Assembly: GCA_030154025.1 (NCBI GenBank)
Contig: JASKKT010000009.1
Location: 1-56,795, forward strand
Direction: 5' to 3'
Origin: Methanolobus sp.
GTDB lineage: Archaea; Halobacteriota; Methanosarcinia; Methanosarcinales; Methanosarcinaceae
DNA length: 56,795 nt
This document shows, one piece after another, positions 1 to 8,528 of this stretch (positions are counted from its first letter, which is position 1; each line of letters begins with the position of its first letter). The notes under the pieces are model-generated. The model had not been told where the DNA came from. It worked only from the letters and a program-made list of their open reading frames with translations, and did not search any database. The position numbers and the translations under genes were made by a program.

Positions 1-455
1 TCCTTTGAAAGGTTATCCGGGATGAACTCCTGCACGGACTGTTTTGAAAGGTCGATGCCAAAGGTGGAGAGTGTCAGTGCCTTGGTTATAGCCTGCGAGA
101 CTACCAGCCTGTCTTTCCTGGGAAGTACATCAAAGGTCACGAAATCCCTGATATTTGAAGGAACTTTCAGGAACTGGTCCTCGGTCCTTACATAATAGTG
201 CCCGTAGTCCTCAAAGACCGGCATGTAATCAAAATAGTTATCCATGAGCCTTCTCAGCGGTCCCACTTCCAGATGCGTGATGGCGTGTGCACCGGTGTCA
301 ACCTGGAAGCCGTCCACCATGTAACTATTACAATTGCCGCCGACAAAGTTATTTTTCTCAAGGACAAGAACCTTGTTTCCGTGTTTTGATAGGGTGAGTG
401 CCGCCAGCAGGCCGCTTATGCCTGCACCCACAACTATGACATCGTATTTTTCCAT
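1..455 (-). CDS. FAD-dependent oxidoreductase, phytoene desaturase-like (C-terminus outside window)
   Basis: Only the first ~151 residues lie in the window. The protein starts with a Rossmann dinucleotide motif (VIVVGAGISGLLAAL, about residues 5-19), an acidic residue closing the second beta strand (LVLEKN), and the GGN...DTGAH pattern of the phytoene desaturase / protoporphyrinogen oxidase flavoenzyme superfamily. These enzymes bind FAD and oxidise or reduce isoprenoid or tetrapyrrole substrates; the substrate cannot be told from this part. The start is ATG at 453-455, with a purine-rich AGGGGAAAG just upstream. It is co-directional with purC, whose stop lies 52 bases upstream. Confidence 0.72.
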   Translation of the reverse strand, partial: MEKYDVIVVGAGISGLLAALTLSKHGNKVLVLEKNNFVGGNCNSYMVDGFQVDTGAHAITHLEVGPLRRLMDNYFDYMPVFEDYGHYYVRTEDQFLKVPSNIRDFVTFDVLPRKDRLVVSQAITKALTLSTFGIDLSKQSVQEFIPDNLSK

Positions 456-507
456 CTTTCCCCTCGGAATAATTGTAAGTGTAAGTGTAAAAATAATAGC
501 AGAGATA

Positions 508-1221
508 TTATTTAAATATTTCCGGTACTATGCGCTTTGCGACTTCTTCATAGGCCTTGGAAAGGTCACCCTTGTCAAAGCGGAATATATCCTTGTCCAT
601 GGACTGTCCCGTGCTCTTATCCCAGAGCCTGCAGGTGTCACAGGATATCTCGTCAGCAAGGACGATGTCTCCGTCCTTCCTTCCGAACTCCAGCTTGAAA
701 TCGGGGAGCAGGAAGCCCTTTGAGTCAAGGTATTTCACTAGTATGTCGTTTATCTTAAGGGCCATGGAACGTATCTGGGTTATTTCCTCGTATGTGGCTA
801 TCCCCATTGCGACGGCAATATCCTCGTTGAGCATCGGGTCACCATACTCATCGCTCTTGTAGTCCAGGACGATCACCGGCTTCTTGAATACAGTACCCTC
901 CTTTATAGGGTATTTGCGGGTTATTGAGCCTGCTGCAATGTTGCGCGGTATGACCTCGATGAGAACGATCTCAACTGCGTCAACAAGCATCTCAGTGTCG
1001 GAGACCATGTCGATGTAGTGGGTCTTAATGCCTTCTTTCTCAAGCATCTCGAAGATCTTCTTTGAAATCTGGGCGTTGTAATACCCTTTTCTCGCAGCTT
1101 CGCTCTTCTTCTTGCCGTCGAAGGCCGTGAGGCTATCCCTGAATTCAACAACCAGTTTCTTCGGATCGTCGGTCTTGTATATTGTCTTTGCTTTCCCTGA
1201 GTATAACTGTTCTTTTTTCAT
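508..1221 (-). CDS. purC: Phosphoribosylaminoimidazole-succinocarboxamide synthase
   Basis: Complete 237-residue SAICAR synthase, the normal length for the short prokaryotic form. It ligates aspartate to CAIR with ATP in de novo purine synthesis in the cytosol. Visible family features are the N-terminal [10 protein letters not shown] glycine/lysine segment, the [12 protein letters not shown] motif, the central [11 protein letters not shown] substrate loop and the [17 protein letters not shown] metal/ATP-binding segment with SCDTCRLWD. No other purine gene is adjacent, so it appears monocistronic, or co-transcribed only with the downstream FAD oxidoreductase. It is divergent from nikR. Confidence 0.96.
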   Translation of the reverse strand: MKKEQLYSGKAKTIYKTDDPKKLVVEFRDSLTAFDGKKKSEAARKGYYNAQISKKIFEMLEKEGIKTHYIDMVSDTEMLVDAVEIVLIEVIPRNIAAGSITRKYPIKEGTVFKKPVIVLDYKSDEYGDPMLNEDIAVAMGIATYEEITQIRSMALKINDILVKYLDSKGFLLPDFKLEFGRKDGDIVLADEISCDTCRLWDKSTGQSMDKDIFRFDKGDLSKAYEEVAKRIVPEIFK

Positions 1222-1271
1222 AACATCACTCCTCTAAGGTATTCTGTGTTTTAATCTTTTATGCTTGAATG

Positions 1272-1347
1272 TCGTATAACTATTTATGTCTTAATTTATG
1301 TATAATAAGTGACACTAAATGTTATTACGATTTACATGTTGTTATTA
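1272..1347. promoter_or_regulatory. purC/nikR divergent promoter region with a 20-bp-spaced direct repeat
   Basis: The 164-bp gap between purC and nikR is very AT-rich. TATA-like elements are visible for nikR (about 1295-1309) and, on the other strand, for purC (about 1272-1286). Between the nikR TATA and its start, the octamer TGTTATTA occurs at 1320-1327 and 1340-1347, exactly 20 bp apart (two helical turns). This is a plausible operator for a dimeric regulator such as NikR itself. The bacterial Nik box (GTATGA-N16-TCATAC) was not found. Confidence 0.4.
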
Positions 1348-1385
1348 TTTCAAACTAACAATGCTTATTCAAGGTGAATTTAACA

Positions 1386-1808
1386 ATGGACCAGGAACTT
1401 ATGCGCATAGGTGTATCGCTTCCGGAAAACCTTCTGACGAAATTTGACACCATTATTGAAAAAAGGGGATACTCCTCCAGGTCTGAAGGTATCAGGGACG
1501 CCATCAGGAACTATATTACCCATTATGAGTGGATGAGCGACGTAAAAGGGAGGCGTGTGGGCACTATCACACTCATATATGACCACACGAAGCGCGGCCT
1601 GTCTAGCGCCCTCACAGATATCCAGCATGATTACTCCCACCTCATAAAGTCGGCTATACACATCCATCTTGACCATGACAACTGCCTCGAGGTGATCATC
1701 CTTGACGGGGAGGGTGAGGAAGTCAAGACCGTTGCCGAGAAGATCATGGCCCTCAAGGGAGTGACCTACGTAAAACTCAACACTGCCCTGCCTGCAGAGA
1801 GCCTATAG
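1386..1808 (+). CDS. nikR: Nickel-responsive regulator NikR (ribbon-helix-helix)
   Basis: 140-residue NikR. An N-terminal ribbon-helix-helix DNA-binding domain ([16 protein letters not shown], then [13 protein letters not shown]) is followed by an ACT-like nickel-binding domain. The candidate nickel ligands are His residues in the [20 protein letters not shown] segment and the following Cys, matching the H-H-x-H-C ligand set of the family. The ATG at 1386 is chosen because AAGGTGA lies 8 bases upstream; an in-frame GTG at 1374 is part of that ribosome-binding site. It probably represses or activates nickel uptake genes, important here because methanogens need nickel for F430. The 3' end overlaps the convergent ArsR gene by 6 bases. 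Confidence 0.93.
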   Translation: MDQELMRIGVSLPENLLTKFDTIIEKRGYSSRSEGIRDAIRNYITHYEWMSDVKGRRVGTITLIYDHTKRGLSSALTDIQHDYSHLIKSAIHIHLDHDNCLEVIILDGEGEEVKTVAEKIMALKGVTYVKLNTALPAESL

Positions 1809-2174
1809 TTCCTTCTGGAACCTGTCACTGATGGAGCGTTCAATAGTGTGCAAAAGGGATCTTCCGAAATCAGTGAGGTAATAGGTCTGGAAGTTCTTCT
1901 CTCTTTTTGACTCCACCATATTTGCATCCTTGAGCAGCTTAAGATGATATGAGAGCGCAGAGTGTTTGTAATCCGTGATCTCCACCAGTACGCAGACGCA
2001 GAGCTCGCTCACTTCAAGTGCCCTGAGGATATGTATTCTGACTGGATCGGAGAGGACCTTGAAAAGGGCCACCAGGGGACCGACATCTTCCTGCATTGTC
2101 TCATGGACCCTGAGGGCCACCCTGTCAGGAAGGATGTAAGGTTCCGGGCATTCTGCACTTGGCTCGATTTTCAT
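1803..2174 (-). CDS. ArsR-family winged-helix regulator
   Basis: 123 residues from the ATG at 2172-2174. The core ([33 protein letters not shown], then the beta-wing YYLTDFG) is a classical ArsR winged helix. The recognition-helix neighbourhood carries ELCVC, like the ELCVCDL metal-binding motif of ArsR/CadC, so a soft-metal or thiol signal is plausible but not proven. The frame stays open to an earlier ATG at 2229-2231, giving 142 residues; neither start has a good Shine-Dalgarno, and the shorter start fits family length better. It converges on nikR with a 6-base overlap of stop codons. Confidence 0.82.
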   Translation of the reverse strand: MKIEPSAECPEPYILPDRVALRVHETMQEDVGPLVALFKVLSDPVRIHILRALEVSELCVCVLVEITDYKHSALSYHLKLLKDANMVESKREKNFQTYYLTDFGRSLLHTIERSISDRFQKEL

Positions 2175-2238
2175 CAAGTGATTATTGTTCTTGTGGGATA
2201 ATAAGTTTTGTAATACCCGGTGACAGCCCATCCAAGGC

Positions 2239-2501
2239 TTAGTTCAGGCCCTTTGAACTAAATAATGGGGCGTATTTCCTGTCACTGGACTCTATATGTT
2301 TGACAAGCCATTCCTTATGGAAGTTCATCAGGTCGTAGCTGAGCCCGGCTTTCCCATTCTCATAATCCTTTTTGAAGCTGCCCACCTGTGCTACGAATTT
2401 GCATCGTGCAGTTTATTTATCGTCTTCACCAGTTGTTGATGCTGGCTATCGATCTCTTTTATATTCATACTGTATTTGTCAGACCACGTTATGGGTGCCA
2501 T
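2239..2501 (-). pseudogene. Bacteriohemerythrin relic with internal deletion and frameshift
   Basis: Reading leftwards from the ATG at 2499-2501, the frame gives a clear bacteriohemerythrin N-terminus (ITWSDKYSMNIKEIDSQHQQ..INKLHDA) and hits a stop at 2395-2393. Immediately after, another frame gives the family C-terminus: FVAQVGSFKKDYENGK, then LMNFHKEWLVKHIESSDRKY, ending at TAA 2239-2241. Compared with the usual ~130-residue family, about 50 residues between HDA and the FVAQ segment are missing, including the HxxxE and HxxxH iron ligands. The remaining gene cannot form the di-iron site. The relation to the family is seen directly; the deletion size is estimated from family knowledge. Confidence 0.82.
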
Positions 2502-2559
2502 CGGGATCACTACATATGAATTAAAATATAAATATATAAATAACCTGGCATGACTACCA

Positions 2560-5280
2560 TTATTCCATGCCGCGTACCCCATATTTGATCCCTTCCGCAA
2601 AGAGGAGCGTTATAAATGCAACTCCAAGCGGCAGTACCCAGTCCGAGGGTGAAAGAGGTACAAGTTCAAATATATCGTTCAGGAATGGAATGTACATTAC
2701 CGAAAGCGTGAGCAGGACAGTGCTGAGCACACCCACTATCATCAGCCGGTTGCTTAGAATACCTGTCTTTATGACAGGTTCTTCAAGGGATCTGAAAGCG
2801 AATGGTATGAACAGGATCATGCTGACAATGGTGGCAAACGTAAGCGTTCTTGCCATTGTGGTATTGCCTGCGGGATCATTGAGCAGGAACACCAGAAAGG
2901 CCGATGACGCCATGACGGCAGCCATGCTGACCATGATGATCACATTTCTCTTCTTAAGCAGGCTTTCATCGGGGTCATGAGGCGGCTTATTCATGATCTT
3001 TTCCTGCACAGGATCAAGCCCAAGGGCTATTGCAGGCATTATCTCGTCAAACATGTTAATGAACAGGATCTGCAGGGCAAGCAGGGGAATAAGGTCAAAT
3101 CCCAGCAGCAGAAGTCCCAGCATGATAAGCGTGACCTCTGTGAAGTTCCTGGAGATAAGATACGTTGTGAACTTCTCTATGTTCTCATAGATCGACCTGC
3201 CCCTTTTGACAGCCTCCACAATGGTTGCGAAGTTGTCATCCTGCAGCACCATCAAACTGGACTGCTGGGCCACGTCAGTTCCTTTAAGTCCCATTGCCAC
3301 ACCTATGTCAGCTTTCCTAAGGGCGGGCGCGTCATTGACACCGTCCCCGGTCATGGCGACGATCTCTCCGTTCTTCTGCAACGCTTTAACTATCCTCAGT
3401 TTCTGTTCGGGCATTGTTCTTGCGTAGACGCTGATCCTGGAAGCTACCTTCTCGAACTCCTCCTCGCTCAGCTCATCAAGCTCGGAGCCTGTCACGGCAC
3501 AGTCAGCCATGATGTGCCGTATCTTTCTGTCACTCTCGTTAAGAGGTCCAGTGTCGGAATGGCAGGCATCCGAGTCATCCAGAAGTCCGACGTGCCTGGC
3601 TATGGCCTTGGCTGTATCCGGGTTATCACCGGTTATCATCATTACCTTGATGCCTGCATCGTGTGCTATCCTCACAGCCTCTCTGACCTCATCCCTCGGA
3701 GGGTCTATCATAGCTACGAGCCCCAGGAAGGTCATATCCCTCTCAAGGTCTTCTGCGGAGGGGTCTCCGGGATTTTCGTTACAGGCAACTCCGAGCACGC
3801 GGTATGCAGATGACGCCATCTCATGGTTCATATCCAGTATGCTTCTGCGCTCGTCATCTTTCAGGTCGAGGGCATTGCCTTCCTTCTCTATTCGGGAGCA
3901 GCGCTCAAGGACATACTCGGGAGCCCCCTTTGTGAAAGAGATCATCCTGTCTTCCTGCCTGTGGACGGTTGTCATGAGCTTCCTTTCGGAAGTAAAGGCA
4001 ATCTCGTCGATCATGGGATACTCCTTATCAAGTTCATCCTTCCACAGACCGGCCTTTGCGGCAACAACCACCAGTGCGATCTCCGTAGGGTCTCCAACGG
4101 CATCCCACTTTTCTTCCCTTTTTTCTATGGATGAGGCATTGCACAATGCGACCGCTTTGAGTAACTTTTCTGCAGTATCATGCCGGGCGATATCCACCTT
4201 CTCTTCTGTTATCAGGAACTCTCCTTCAGGTGTATATCCTGAACCGCTGACCTCAATGACCTGCCCGCTGGCAAAGATCCTTTCCACCGTCATCTCGTTC
4301 TTGGTAAGCGTTCCTGTCTTGTCAGTGCAGATGATCGTGGTTGAACCCAGGGTCTCGACAGCCAGCATCTTCCTCACTATGGCATTATGCTGGGCCATTC
4401 TTCTCATCCCGAAGGCAAGGGTGATCGTCATAATAAGAGGTAATCCCTGAGGTACCGCAGCCACGGCCAGTGCAAGCGCCACCAGCAGGATCTCGGTGAG
4501 AGGTGCCCCTGTTAGCAATCCCAGGATGAATGTGGTGAGTGAGGCAAGCAGTGCTATTGCTGCAAGCTTTTTTGATAGCTTTGTAACCCTTTTCTGCAGG
4601 GGTGTGGGCTCGTCCTCAACCTGGATGAGGCCTGCTATCTTTCCAATCTTTGTGTCCATTCCGGTGGATATGACCACGGCTCTGCACTTGCCGTGAACTA
4701 TCTGCGTGCCTGCAAATATTGTCTCTCCCACATCTTTCCATACAGGCTCGCTTTCACCTGTGAGGGCTGCCTCCTCGACCCTGAGACCGTCCGATCTGAA
4801 GACAACCGCGTCTGCAGGGATATTGTCTCCCATCTCAAGGACCAGCACATCACCGGGCACGACATTCTTTGTCTGCACGTTCCTGAGTTTATTGTCCCTG
4901 ATTGCCGTGGTCTCGGGCCTGACTATATCCTTCAGGGCCTCAATGGCCTTCTCTGCCCTGTATTCCTGGATGAATCCCAGCATAATGACAAAGGCAATTA
5001 TGGACAGTATCACCCAGAAGTTTATGACCTCGTCAGCCAGAAGGGAGATTATAGCTGCCGCTATGAGCACCCATACGATAAAATCGGCGAACTGCCCTTT
5101 AAATATTTTCCAGGCTGTCGTCTTTTTCCTTTCTGTCAGCTCGTTGTAGCCATACTTCTCAAGTCGCTGGGACGCCTGCTCTTCTGTAAGCCCTTTATCA
5201 GAAGTCCCTGCTTTGGCAAATATCTCTTCAACAGTCGGAAGTTCATCTTCCACCGGACCTTCCACCAATTCACTCTCCAA
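2560..5280 (-). CDS. Cation-transporting P-type ATPase (Ca2+-ATPase-like, type II)
   Basis: 906-residue P-type ATPase. Order: N-terminal cation ATPase domain (~10-60), TM1-2 (~66-105), actuator domain with TGES (174-177), TM3-4 with the PQGLP motif (277-281), phosphorylation site DKTGTLT (Asp320), nucleotide-binding domain with KGAPE, hinge motifs TGDNPDTA and MTGDGVNDAPAL, and six C-terminal TM segments. Layout and length fit type IIA/PMR1 Ca2+ pumps, but TM4 has Gln where SERCA-like pumps usually have the Ca2+-ligating Glu (PEGLP), so the ion is uncertain. The frame opens at TTG 5280; a GTG at 5265 with GGAGAG 7 bases upstream is an equally good or better start. Confidence 0.92.
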   Translation of the reverse strand: MESELVEGPVEDELPTVEEIFAKAGTSDKGLTEEQASQRLEKYGYNELTERKKTTAWKIFKGQFADFIVWVLIAAAIISLLADEVINFWVILSIIAFVIMLGFIQEYRAEKAIEALKDIVRPETTAIRDNKLRNVQTKNVVPGDVLVLEMGDNIPADAVVFRSDGLRVEEAALTGESEPVWKDVGETIFAGTQIVHGKCRAVVISTGMDTKIGKIAGLIQVEDEPTPLQKRVTKLSKKLAAIALLASLTTFILGLLTGAPLTEILLVALALAVAAVPQGLPLIMTITLAFGMRRMAQHNAIVRKMLAVETLGSTTIICTDKTGTLTKNEMTVERIFASGQVIEVSGSGYTPEGEFLITEEKVDIARHDTAEKLLKAVALCNASSIEKREEKWDAVGDPTEIALVVVAAKAGLWKDELDKEYPMIDEIAFTSERKLMTTVHRQEDRMISFTKGAPEYVLERCSRIEKEGNALDLKDDERRSILDMNHEMASSAYRVLGVACNENPGDPSAEDLERDMTFLGLVAMIDPPRDEVREAVRIAHDAGIKVMMITGDNPDTAKAIARHVGLLDDSDACHSDTGPLNESDRKIRHIMADCAVTGSELDELSEEEFEKVASRISVYARTMPEQKLRIVKALQKNGEIVAMTGDGVNDAPALRKADIGVAMGLKGTDVAQQSSLMVLQDDNFATIVEAVKRGRSIYENIEKFTTYLISRNFTEVTLIMLGLLLLGFDLIPLLALQILFINMFDEIMPAIALGLDPVQEKIMNKPPHDPDESLLKKRNVIIMVSMAAVMASSAFLVFLLNDPAGNTTMARTLTFATIVSMILFIPFAFRSLEEPVIKTGILSNRLMIVGVLSTVLLTLSVMYIPFLNDIFELVPLSPSDWVLPLGVAFITLLFAEGIKYGVRGME

Positions 5281-5325
5281 TACATTGATTGAAGGATTAA
5301 CACTTATAGATATTTGTATCGCCTT

Positions 5326-6249
5326 TCAGGATACAAGTATGAGGGCATACTCCCTGGAGATGTAATTCTCAGTGCTCATACAGACATCTGTGGCAAAACC
5401 AATGCCGTTCCCGATGATGCGGTCCCATGTACCCACAGGAATGTTCCCGAGCTGCTTCTTTCCGATGCCCTCCCTGCACAGGGTGTACACGATCCCTGCA
5501 TTGAAGCTGTCCCCTGCACCCACGGTGCTGACAGTCTCTATATCCGGTGTGCTGTAGTATTCTGACAGCAAGGGGGTTCGCAGATACACACCTCTTCCGG
5601 AGGTGGTGTAAATCATGCACTCACATCCTGCACCAAGCACATAGTCATAGGCTTCATCCGCGTTCCTGCATTCGCCAAGGGACATCATATCCTCCTCGGA
5701 TGTCCTGATAATATCGGCCTTCTGGATGTTACTATCGATAAGGTGTCCTATGCTGTCAATATCAGGCGTGAAATCCTTCCTGATGTTGGGGTCATACAAC
5801 ACAGTTGCGCCTGCCCTGGCTGCTCTCCCAAGTATCCTGTTCAGCTCGCCACTGAGAGGTTCCAGGCACGCAAGGATGGAGCCGAACATCAGGATATCGT
5901 TTCCGGTAAGATCCATGTTAGACTTCAGCTCCCTCTCCGCTGGGAAATCCTCATAAAAACTGTAGTGAGCATTGTTGGCACTATCCAGTAGCGCCAGGGC
6001 CAGAGGGGATTTCCGGTCATCATATCTGGTCACATATTGGCCTGACACATTGTTCTCTTTAAGGAACTCGCATATGGTGTCCCCAAGGGCATCTCTTCCG
6101 AATTCGCTTACCAGTTCGACGGGAATGCCTGCCCTGCCAAGTGAGAGCGCGCTGTTGAGCATCGCTCCTCCGGGGCAGGCGGCTATAGGCTTACCCTGCC
6201 TGAACAATATATCATAGAACGTTTCGCTGATTGCAAACACGCAGGAAAT
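5326..6249 (-). CDS. PfkB-family carbohydrate kinase (fructokinase-like)
   Basis: About 307-residue ribokinase/PfkB-fold sugar kinase. The GGAMLNSALSLGRAG segment (substrate/lid region) and the signature VSTVGAGDSFNAGIVY (anion hole GAGD with catalytic Asp) are intact. It phosphorylates a sugar or sugar-like alcohol with ATP; its PGGAMLN and FYEDFPAER segments resemble fructokinases. The usual N-terminal beta strand (CVFAISETFYDILF) is only complete if translation starts upstream of the first canonical start, GTG 6240. Going upstream from there, the next initiator-like codon is ATT at 6247-6249, placed 5 bases after GGGGTG; this start is chosen tentatively. It is downstream of, and co-directional with, the PAS relic. 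Confidence 0.85.
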   Translation of the reverse strand: MSCVFAISETFYDILFRQGKPIAACPGGAMLNSALSLGRAGIPVELVSEFGRDALGDTICEFLKENNVSGQYVTRYDDRKSPLALALLDSANNAHYSFYEDFPAERELKSNMDLTGNDILMFGSILACLEPLSGELNRILGRAARAGATVLYDPNIRKDFTPDIDSIGHLIDSNIQKADIIRTSEEDMMSLGECRNADEAYDYVLGAGCECMIYTTSGRGVYLRTPLLSEYYSTPDIETVSTVGAGDSFNAGIVYTLCREGIGKKQLGNIPVGTWDRIIGNGIGFATDVCMSTENYISREYALILVS

Positions 6250-6280
6250 ACTAACACCCCGGAGATGCAGTGAATGTGGT

Positions 6281-6790
6281 TCAGTCCGGCAGCATTATCA
6301 CTGTCGTATAATAGGCAGGCTCTCCGCTTTCATTTCTCTGGATGAAGGTATGCTCCTCTACAGGCATGAGTTCGCCACTCTTTGTCTTTACCCTGTATTT
6401 CAGGGTAAGCCCGTGAGCTCCCTCCCTGACGTTCTCAAGCAGTTCAAGCACTACACCGGGCAGCTCCTGCGGATCGATGATGTCCTCATATGTGAGTTCT
6501 CCCGAGCTGAAATCCTCAGGACTGTACCCCAGGGCGGATATCTTTGCCGAGATAAGCTTTACAGGTCCGTTCTTCAATGCAGGGCGCACAAGGGCTATCA
6601 CCGGGAGATGCCTGATAAGATCTTCCAGGGCCCTTGTATAAGTGTCATGCGAGGGCTTGCTGGCAATAGCTGTCTTTTCCTGCTTTTCTGACTGAAGGAA
6701 TGCACCTTCTTCCAGGTCGTTGGCTTCGATGTCCGATATTATTCCCCCTATACCATGTAGTATCTTATTTTCCCTAAGGATGCTGAATGA
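6281..6790 (-). pseudogene. PAS-domain sensor fragment without a canonical start
   Basis: The frame is open from 6790 to the stop at 6281. It reads as coding throughout: a helical N-terminal part (LRENKILHGIGGIISDIEAN), a linker rich in Glu/Lys, then a complete PAS fold (LISAKISALGYSPEDF, then YEDIIDPQELPGVV, then LTLKYRVKTKSGELMPVEEH). No ATG, GTG or TTG occurs before GTG 6601, which would cut off the helix preceding the PAS fold. There is no kinase or output domain. It looks like the remaining C-terminal sensor piece of a signal-transduction protein, or a small stand-alone PAS protein using an unusual start. No ligand can be predicted. Confidence 0.55.
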
Positions 6791-6936
6791 TCATTAATCT
6801 ATCATCCTCTGATTTAAGCCTGTCTTCAGAGAACGTGTTTGAGTATCGGAGACTTCCCATCGATTAAAAAAGCAAGTGAATTATTGTTGGAAGAGGGAAA
6901 GGTTCCTCTCCCTGTTCTGGAATCGTACCTGCGTCC

Positions 6937-7212
6937 TTATTTTATGAAAAGGCCGCACTTGCAGGAACCGCGCATCTCAAGATCCTTTGCCCTTGCGGCA
7001 CACGGACAGATGATCTTTTTGTCCTTCTCCTTGTCCCCGGTCCTTGGCTGACAGAAGCAGTACCATTCTCCAAACTGTCTCTTGTTGTTGCAGATACCTT
7101 TGACCGCAGTGGTGATAACATCCCAGTCACTGTTCATCTTGTATCCGCCGTTCTCTGCATTCTTCTTCGAGCGTTCATAGAATTGGGCTTCAAGTTCTCC
7201 GTCAAATCTCAT
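6937..7212 (-). CDS. Ferredoxin:thioredoxin (disulfide) reductase catalytic subunit-like protein
   Basis: 91-residue protein whose cysteine pattern is that of the FTR catalytic beta subunit: an isolated Cys (GICNNK), then YCFC, then ICPC about 16 residues later, then SCKCGLF near the C-terminus. In this family four Cys bind a [4Fe-4S] cluster and two form the active-site disulfide that reduces thioredoxin-like partners with electrons from ferredoxin; related ferredoxin:disulfide reductases are known in Methanosarcina. The ATG at 7210-7212 is chosen; a GTG nine bases upstream overlaps the GTGGT that may serve as ribosome-binding site. It lies downstream of fprA on the same strand, so a redox/oxygen-response role is likely. 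Confidence 0.85.
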   Translation of the reverse strand: MRFDGELEAQFYERSKKNAENGGYKMNSDWDVITTAVKGICNNKRQFGEWYCFCQPRTGDKEKDKKIICPCAARAKDLEMRGSCKCGLFIK

Positions 7213-7296
7213 TTTTACCACACTTTTTATTGTTTTTGTTTTACCGTTGTTCTATACTTTTACCATTATTGTATAATAATCCTGCCATGTCATAGG

Positions 7297-8508
7297 TCAG
7301 GATCTTGCCATATCCTTTGCTATCTCTGCAAGCCGGTGGCCGATGTCCCTGCACACTTTCAGGTCTTCCTTGAAGGGCCTGAACTTGACCTGCAGGCTTT
7401 CCATGGCAAGTTCATATCTTGCGGCTTCCATCTCTTTCTCCATGCCTTTGATCGCACCGCCGCCCCAGCCGTAGGACCCGAAAAGGAAGTACTTCTTATT
7501 CTTCGGATGAAGCCCTGTCATGTATGTCAGGAATCCGGCAACAGTGTAGAACATCTTATTGTTCATCGTAGGAGAGCCAATAGCAATGACCGGTGAGTCC
7601 ATGACTTCCTTCATTGTCATGCTCCAGTCGTTCTTTCTCAGATGGCGTACCCTTACTTCCACCCCTGCTTCCCTGACGCCCTCGGCGATCTCCATTGCCA
7701 GTTTCTCGGTGCTGCCCCACATGGTGTCATATATCACAAGCACCTTCTCCGCAGCCTCTCCCCGTGCCCACCGCCCATATGCTTCGATTATCCATGCCGG
7801 GTCTTTCCTCCATATGACCCCGTGGGCGGGAGCTATCATCTCTATACTTATCCCAAGCTCGTTTACCTTTTCGATGTATTTGAGTATCTGCGCACTGAAA
7901 GGCAACAGGATGTTGGCATAATAGATGGCTGCATCCTCCATGACATCATCCACCTCGTCATCAAAGCGCTTGGAAGTTGCCACATGCTGGCCGAACGCAT
8001 CGTTGGAGAAAAGTATCCTGTCTTCCTTAAGATATGTCTGCATGCTATCGGGCCAGTGGAGCATGGTGGCCTCTATGAACATCAGTGTCCTCTTTCCAAG
8101 GCTGATCTCATCCCCGGTCTTTGCCACCCGGAAGTTCCAGTTATCGCATCCCATCTCCTTATAGTGCTCGCATAGTCCTGATTTCCCCTTCGAGCTTGCG
8201 ATGAGAGTGGCATTCATGGCAATATCCATGATAGCAGGCAGTGACCCCGAGTGATCCATCTCTACATGGTTTGAAATGACGTAGTCGATCTTCGCAGGGT
8301 CAACGAGCTGCCTTATTCTCCTGAGCATCTCGTCCGAGAAGCTTGCCTTCACCGTATCGATAAGTGCTATCTTCTCATCGATTATCAGATATGCGTTGTA
8401 GCTTCCTCCCTTTGGGGTCTCGTATCCGTGGAAGTCCCGGAGGTTCCAGTCAACAACGCCTACCCAGTATATCCCTTTCGCTATCTCCAATGGCTCTAGC
8501 TCATCCAT
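7297..8508 (-). CDS. fprA: F420H2 oxidase / flavodiiron protein FprA
   Basis: 403-residue A-type flavoprotein. The N-terminal metallo-beta-lactamase-like domain carries the di-iron ligands in SNHVEMDHSGSLP (HxExD) plus later His/Asp; the C-terminal flavodoxin-like domain begins at VLVIYDTMWGSTEKLA, the FMN phosphate loop. Methanogen FprA reduces O2 to water with reduced coenzyme F420, protecting the cell from oxygen. The ATG at 8508 is chosen because GGGAG lies about 9 bases upstream; the in-frame GTG at 8532 lacks one. It follows the rubrerythrin-like gene with only ~20 bases between them, so the two are probably one oxygen-detoxification operon. Confidence 0.95.
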   Translation of the reverse strand: MDELEPLEIAKGIYWVGVVDWNLRDFHGYETPKGGSYNAYLIIDEKIALIDTVKASFSDEMLRRIRQLVDPAKIDYVISNHVEMDHSGSLPAIMDIAMNATLIASSKGKSGLCEHYKEMGCDNWNFRVAKTGDEISLGKRTLMFIEATMLHWPDSMQTYLKEDRILFSNDAFGQHVATSKRFDDEVDDVMEDAAIYYANILLPFSAQILKYIEKVNELGISIEMIAPAHGVIWRKDPAWIIEAYGRWARGEAAEKVLVIYDTMWGSTEKLAMEIAEGVREAGVEVRVRHLRKNDWSMTMKEVMDSPVIAIGSPTMNNKMFYTVAGFLTYMTGLHPKNKKYFLFGSYGWGGGAIKGMEKEMEAARYELAMESLQVKFRPFKEDLKVCRDIGHRLAEIAKDMARS

Positions 8509-8528
8509 AAACCCGTCTCCCTGTATAT

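Noticed and set aside
2977-3813. Long plus-strand open frame of 278 codons within the P-type ATPase
   Set aside because: It is the antisense of an intact P-type ATPase with all motifs; its product has no recognisable pattern.
6839-7051. Plus-strand frame of 70 codons before the ferredoxin:disulfide reductase gene
   Set aside because: It begins in non-coding sequence and runs antisense through the conserved Cys region of the real gene; no Shine-Dalgarno.
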